From assembly GCF_001949145.1 (NCBI RefSeq), contig NW_019091404.1, positions 405,047 through 469,046 of the forward strand: a stretch of 64,000 nt of DNA. Direction: 5' to 3'. How positions within the stretch are numbered: the first letter of the stretch is position 1; every line of letters begins with the position of its first letter. Position numbers and translations under genes: made by a program. The notes below the pieces were generated by a model, which worked only from the letters and a program-made list of their open reading frames with translations, was not told the origin of the DNA and did not search any database. This document shows, in pieces, positions 60,301 to 64,000 of this stretch. Source of the stretch: Acanthaster planci. Lineage: Eukaryota > Echinodermata > Asteroidea > Valvatida > Acanthasteridae.

Positions 60301-63300
60301 AAAGGCATTGATCCTTTGTCATTGTTCACCCTGTTACTTGTAACTGGTCTTGTCCATGGTCTAGTGCATGGTCTTGTGTCTGGTCTTGTAATGGTCTCGA
60401 CTACAACACTGCCCTCCATGTGTTAACTTTTTATTCATACCAGTTCTGTTTGAACAAAGCCCGAGTGATGGCGAGCCCGAGTCGTATCACATCGTTAGGA
60501 ATGACTACAAGTCTTGTCAGGACATGGGTAAGTCACTGCATTCGGTAGCAAATAAGTTTATGGCTACGACAGAAGCTCTACCAGAGCCATGAAGTATGAT
60601 ATGATAGAGAATTTATCTTGCACACAGATCCTAAAGTCTTACCCCACTGATGGTGAACTCCAAGTATAAAGGCCCCTCAATTACCCTTACAGTCTGTTTG
60701 ACAAGTCGCCTTTCATCTTACTTCCTCATCCCCCAACAGACGCCATCAACGAGCTTGGGGCAAAACCTCTGACTGACCTGCTCACATCGCTCGGCGGTTG
60801 GCCTGTCCTCGGAGACAACCCGGCGGGCGGGAACTGGAACCAGTCCGCATTCGACTTTGAGAAGCTGTGGGCCGACATTAGGGGCAAATACGGCGTAGAA
60901 ATGATCGTTTCCACAGGCGTATCGTCCAATCCCAATGACACAGCCAAGTATAAGCTGGCTGTGAGCTATAAAGGATATGTACTTTTGCGATCTTATTTAT
61001 TTTTTTTTGGGGGGGGTGAGAAGTTCTTATTCTTGGCAGCCTAGATGGAGTATTATTGGATAACGCGGGGAAATGCTGGATCTCAAATTAGGACTTTATA
61101 TGCGTCTTTATCCATTTTATAATTAGCCTGAATACGTATGTTTGAATAGAGGAAAAGCATATTGTTGTAAACTATTGATTTAATCCTTCGATTATAATCA
61201 ATGAAAACTATATAGTCTACCAGCTATTGATTTAACCCTTCGATTATAATCAATGATAACTATACAGTCTACAGCTATTTATTTAACCCTTCGATTATAA
61301 TCTCTGAAAACTATACAGGCTACCATAAAAGTGATTTTTTGTCTCATTGTTGTAGAAATTTCCAATTATTTTTTAGGCATACACACCACGCTTCGTGGTT
61401 CCTCGGACCAAGATCGAAAACACACATTTGCGAGAGGTCAAGAGTTTGGTAAGGGGACCCGTTATGGTAGATTTGTCTCCTTTAGAGGTCTCATTCTTTT
61501 CATAGTAGGCACATACTTTAATCAAGTTAGTAGTAATTTGCATGGTCTTGAAATATGCCGATTCAAGACGTGTCCACGGTTTCGCACATTGCCATTAGTA
61601 AGATTATATAAGGTCCCGCTATTAACTTTATTGGCACCCGGCGTACATACAAGCCTCAGCAGTGACGAAAAAGCCCAACGGGTCAACGTAACTGTCATCA
61701 TTGGGTGCGTTCGATTATTCAAACGGGAAATAGGTGATAGGGAATAGTGATTGTTGTTGTTGTTGTGTGAGCCGAGTCAAACAAGCGAGGCAGTGGGGAT
61801 GATTTACTTGTATAAGTAATACCTGGTGCTTATCTCACGCCAAATGCGTGCCGACAAGTATGCCAGTCAGAACTGCGATCTCTCTCGTTAATTCATGGGC
61901 TTTCTAGATGTTACATGACACTTTTTCCTCGACAGATTTGCGAAAGCGGCGAGCCTGATGACTACGGGGTGAAGATACTCTTGGAGGAGCGGTATTCCAA
62001 AGTAAGCCTACTAGGAAGAGCATGGGCGGAGATTTCTTGTCACGTGTGTGTAGAGGGGGGGTGATTTCAGCTCAGCGCATAGTCAGTAATTAAAAAAAAA
62101 TTGGGGGTGGGGGATAATTATATTTCAGGTCAAAAAGTGGGAGGTAACCTCCTTCCCCCGGGATTTCCGCCCATGAAAGAGATGCTTTCGTGGACACCCC
62201 TCCCCCAGATGGATCTATTTTTCAACAGGTGTGGTTCTGATAAGAACCAGTGAGTGTGAATTGGACTTTTCGACCAGTTTGCTCCGGTCGTCGTCCTAAG
62301 AGATCCATCCACATGGTGTCCGCGCAGGCCCTTTCCTATGTCTATTGTCCACCATGCACAGCTTCAAATTGTACCTGAGTAAGGCAATTGTTTCCCAAAC
62401 CGTTTAAACAGTATTTGTTCCAATGTAGGGAGCGAATTGCTATCAAAATTTCATTGGGAAACGAGAAGCCGTGGATAATAATCGATTAGCTTTTTAAGAT
62501 GGAATTTCAGGCTATTCGTGGTGAAGGACAGCAACAGATGGAAAGGCTTGCGGTAGCACCGTTCGAAGCAAAGAACTGGAAATATACTCAACGTTTCGGA
62601 CTGCGTGCTCAATCCGTCGTCAGTCTATATTCCTCCGCATGGTGGTACCGCAAGCCTTTCCACCCGTAGCTTTTTAACGTTAAGTTAGTTTGAGACGGAT
62701 ATTGAAATACAACTGCAGCCCTAGGATCCAAACTTATTGTCGAGGATGCGGCAGAGGGAATTTTTATAAAAGATTTTGAATGTGCCTTAAAGAAAAATAG
62801 GCCTGCTATTTCGGTCTTTGTTGGTACTGAATACGGGTGTATGGTACGCACTGATATAGGATATGGTAGTAACTGTTGAAGAATGTGTCGGACACAACCT
62901 TTACCCAGCAATACCTTAAAAACAGCGGCTACTTTAAATCGACTTAGGTCTTAACATTATTCATCTTATCATGTTTTCAGAAGAGGCAAGCATACTTTCA
63001 GTACCTGGTCGACATTGCTGTGGCACTTGGAGCAAACGAGACAGTTGCAATGCAAGACATGAAGGACCTCATCGAGTTTGAAACAACTATGGCAAATGTA
63101 TTTATTGTTCCTCGATATAGTACAAGACAGAACCTTTACAAAAATATAGTTATATAAGCTTGGCCTTGTATCTTACAAGCTGCAACATTGGGGCCGAAAA
63201 GGAAAAACACGATCTACTGTGTTACAGTACTTAAAAGCCTTGTGCATGGAGATGATGAGCTAAAAATTATATAGAATGTTTTGAAGTTACTTTTTTGGCT

Positions 63301-64000
63301 ACGACGGTACTTGGAACGATAGGCAGTGTGTATGTGGTCACTTTCATCACAATATGAATGGGCCATTGGTGATAGTCTTACACACTGCAACATTGGGGCT
63401 TAGTAATGCTTTACAGTACGTGAAGGCATTGTGCTCAGAGATGCCTGAGCTTTGCAGTCATTTTTCTTTTAATGAAGAGAAGGTATTTTTGCGCAATGGA
63501 CAGTTCATGTAGTCACGTCCATCACTTTATGAATGGACCATTCGTGCCGGTAGTTAGCACCAGCACTAAATTTGAATTCCATTTTGTGTTACTGTTTCTA
63601 CAGTTCAGTACTCTACATCCAGACGAGAGCCGGGTCGAAACTACTCTAGGAGAAATCGGACTGGATGAGGTATAGCTACCCACCAAAACTTTGAATCTGT
63701 TGCCAAGTTGGCCTTTAATTCATGAGAAAAATCAGTAGATACATTGGCCAAGCCATACCGGAATGACTCAAGTAATATTTAGGTCAGGCTATAGTGGCTT
63801 AATCGCCAAATTCTTCAGAAATGTGTTTTGCATATTTGAAATTCGACCTAGCTGAACCTATCTAAATTCGTAGAAAACTATGATTTGTATTCTAGATCGA
63901 CTGGGTGCGCTTTTACGATCTGATGTTGCCAGCAAGTGTCAAACCTGGTGTTTCTGTGGACGAACCCATCGTCAATAACAAACCTAGCTACATTTCCAAC
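57351..64000 (+). CDS. Gene E: neprilysin-like M13 peptidase, first ten exons (truncated by window end)
   Basis: Exons: 57351-57498, 57915-58007, 58636-58797, 60444-60527, 60740-60960, 61377-61448, 61936-62001, 62981-63097, 63604-63669, 63896-64000 (continues). 378 codons, open throughout. ATG directly follows ATTATAG, so a 5' exon probably splices exactly at the start codon. Basic cytoplasmic tail (SKRLCK) unlike the acidic tail of B and C, transmembrane helix about 31-54, then NPC, ACGGW and the M13 N-terminal domain. The catalytic exons lie beyond the window. Closest in structure to D (same exon 1 and 2 lengths). Odd: Cys in exon 7 (ICESGEPDD, where others have IDE), Arg for Trp in exon 9 (DESR for DEGW), and a weak donor GTATAG after exon 9. 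Intron 3 is enlarged by insertions. Confidence 0.92.
58310..58368. repeat. CCAA/CCAAA microsatellite in gene E intron 2
   Basis: CCAACCAACCGACCGACC then CCAA and CCAAA repeats. The apparent poly-Asn/Pro/Thr frame is a by-product. Confidence 0.9.
58846..59266. mobile_element. Foldback element in gene E intron 3
   Basis: Arms of 110-150 bases. Left: ACGGGCG.TTCACAATAGTGCG, CCAAGAGTTT, then GGCCGTTTTCCAATACTCAA. Right: the complements TTGAGTATTGGAAAACGG, AACTCTTGG and CGCACTATTGTGAA ending near 59266. The spacer is about 150 bases. No transposase. Confidence 0.85.
59600..60440. other. Inserted sequence in gene E intron 3
   Basis: Not present in gene D intron 3, which is only 413 bases. Holds a TGATGACGTCAC palindrome (near 59729) and, at 60270-60415, the reverse-oriented dispersed repeat listed near 35376. 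No coding gene. Confidence 0.45.
61172..61324. repeat. 51-bp tandem repeat, three copies, gene E intron 5
   Basis: Copies start at 61172, 61224 and 61274, each CTATTGATTTAACCCTTCG..ATTATAATC..GAAAACTATACAG. Gene D has one diverged copy near 43400. Confidence 0.85.
62539..62661. mobile_element. Small inverted-repeat element, gene E intron 7
   Basis: TGGAAAGGCTTGCGGTAGCACC (62539) and GGTGGTACCGCAAGCCTTTCCA (ends 62661) are complementary apart from one extra base. The internal CTCAATCCGTCGTCAG resembles the stretch near 4620 that also has GTTTGCGGTAGCA nearby. Confidence 0.8.

Overview
The window is intron-rich animal genomic DNA dominated by one gene family. Five genes, all on the + strand and head to tail, encode M13 (neprilysin-type) zinc metallopeptidases. 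They are type II membrane proteins with a short cytoplasmic tail, one transmembrane helix and a large ectodomain carrying HEITH, ENIAD and a C-terminal C-x-V-W. Small phase-conserved exons, GT-AG introns, many short inverted-repeat elements and multi-gene tandem duplication suggest an invertebrate, perhaps an amphioxus-like deuterostome. That species guess is inference and is not proven by the sequence.

Layout. Gene A (255-3938) is the 3' part of a divergent copy whose 5' exons lie before the window. Gene B (8235-17607, 22 coding exons, 778 aa) and gene C (23535-33192, 22 coding exons, 776 aa) are complete. They sit in a direct segmental duplication of about 15.5 kb: unit 1 is about 3545-19398 and unit 2 about 19399-34767. 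The unit starts inside the last intron of gene A, so unit 2 opens with an orphan, broken copy of gene A's last exon (19695-19799). Gene D (40077-51640, 22 coding exons) has a fully open frame, but the codon at the expected ATG reads CCT. Gene E (57351 to the window end) holds the first ten coding exons of a copy closest to D. The DNA upstream of D and E is itself duplicated (about 35.2-40 kb and 53.7-57.3 kb).

Between the peptidase genes lie a decayed reading frame of unknown family upstream of D (36436-37050) and E (about 54430-54742), a 45-bp conserved element ending in a splice donor (35250, 53733), and coding-like relics downstream of B and C. There are also several foldback or MITE-like insertions, a 16-bp minisatellite and a tRNA-derived SINE-like fragment. 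B and C share a TATA-like box and a possible 5' untranslated exon about 2 kb upstream of the ATG.

The peptidases would act at the cell surface or in the secretory lumen on peptide substrates. The catalytic exons are nearly invariant among B-E. The cytoplasmic tails and the segments encoded by exons 2, 5, 9 and 15 vary in sequence or length. That fits repeated duplication with divergence of sorting and peripheral regions while catalysis is kept. No prokaryotic operon, CRISPR array, rRNA gene or intact transposase was found.
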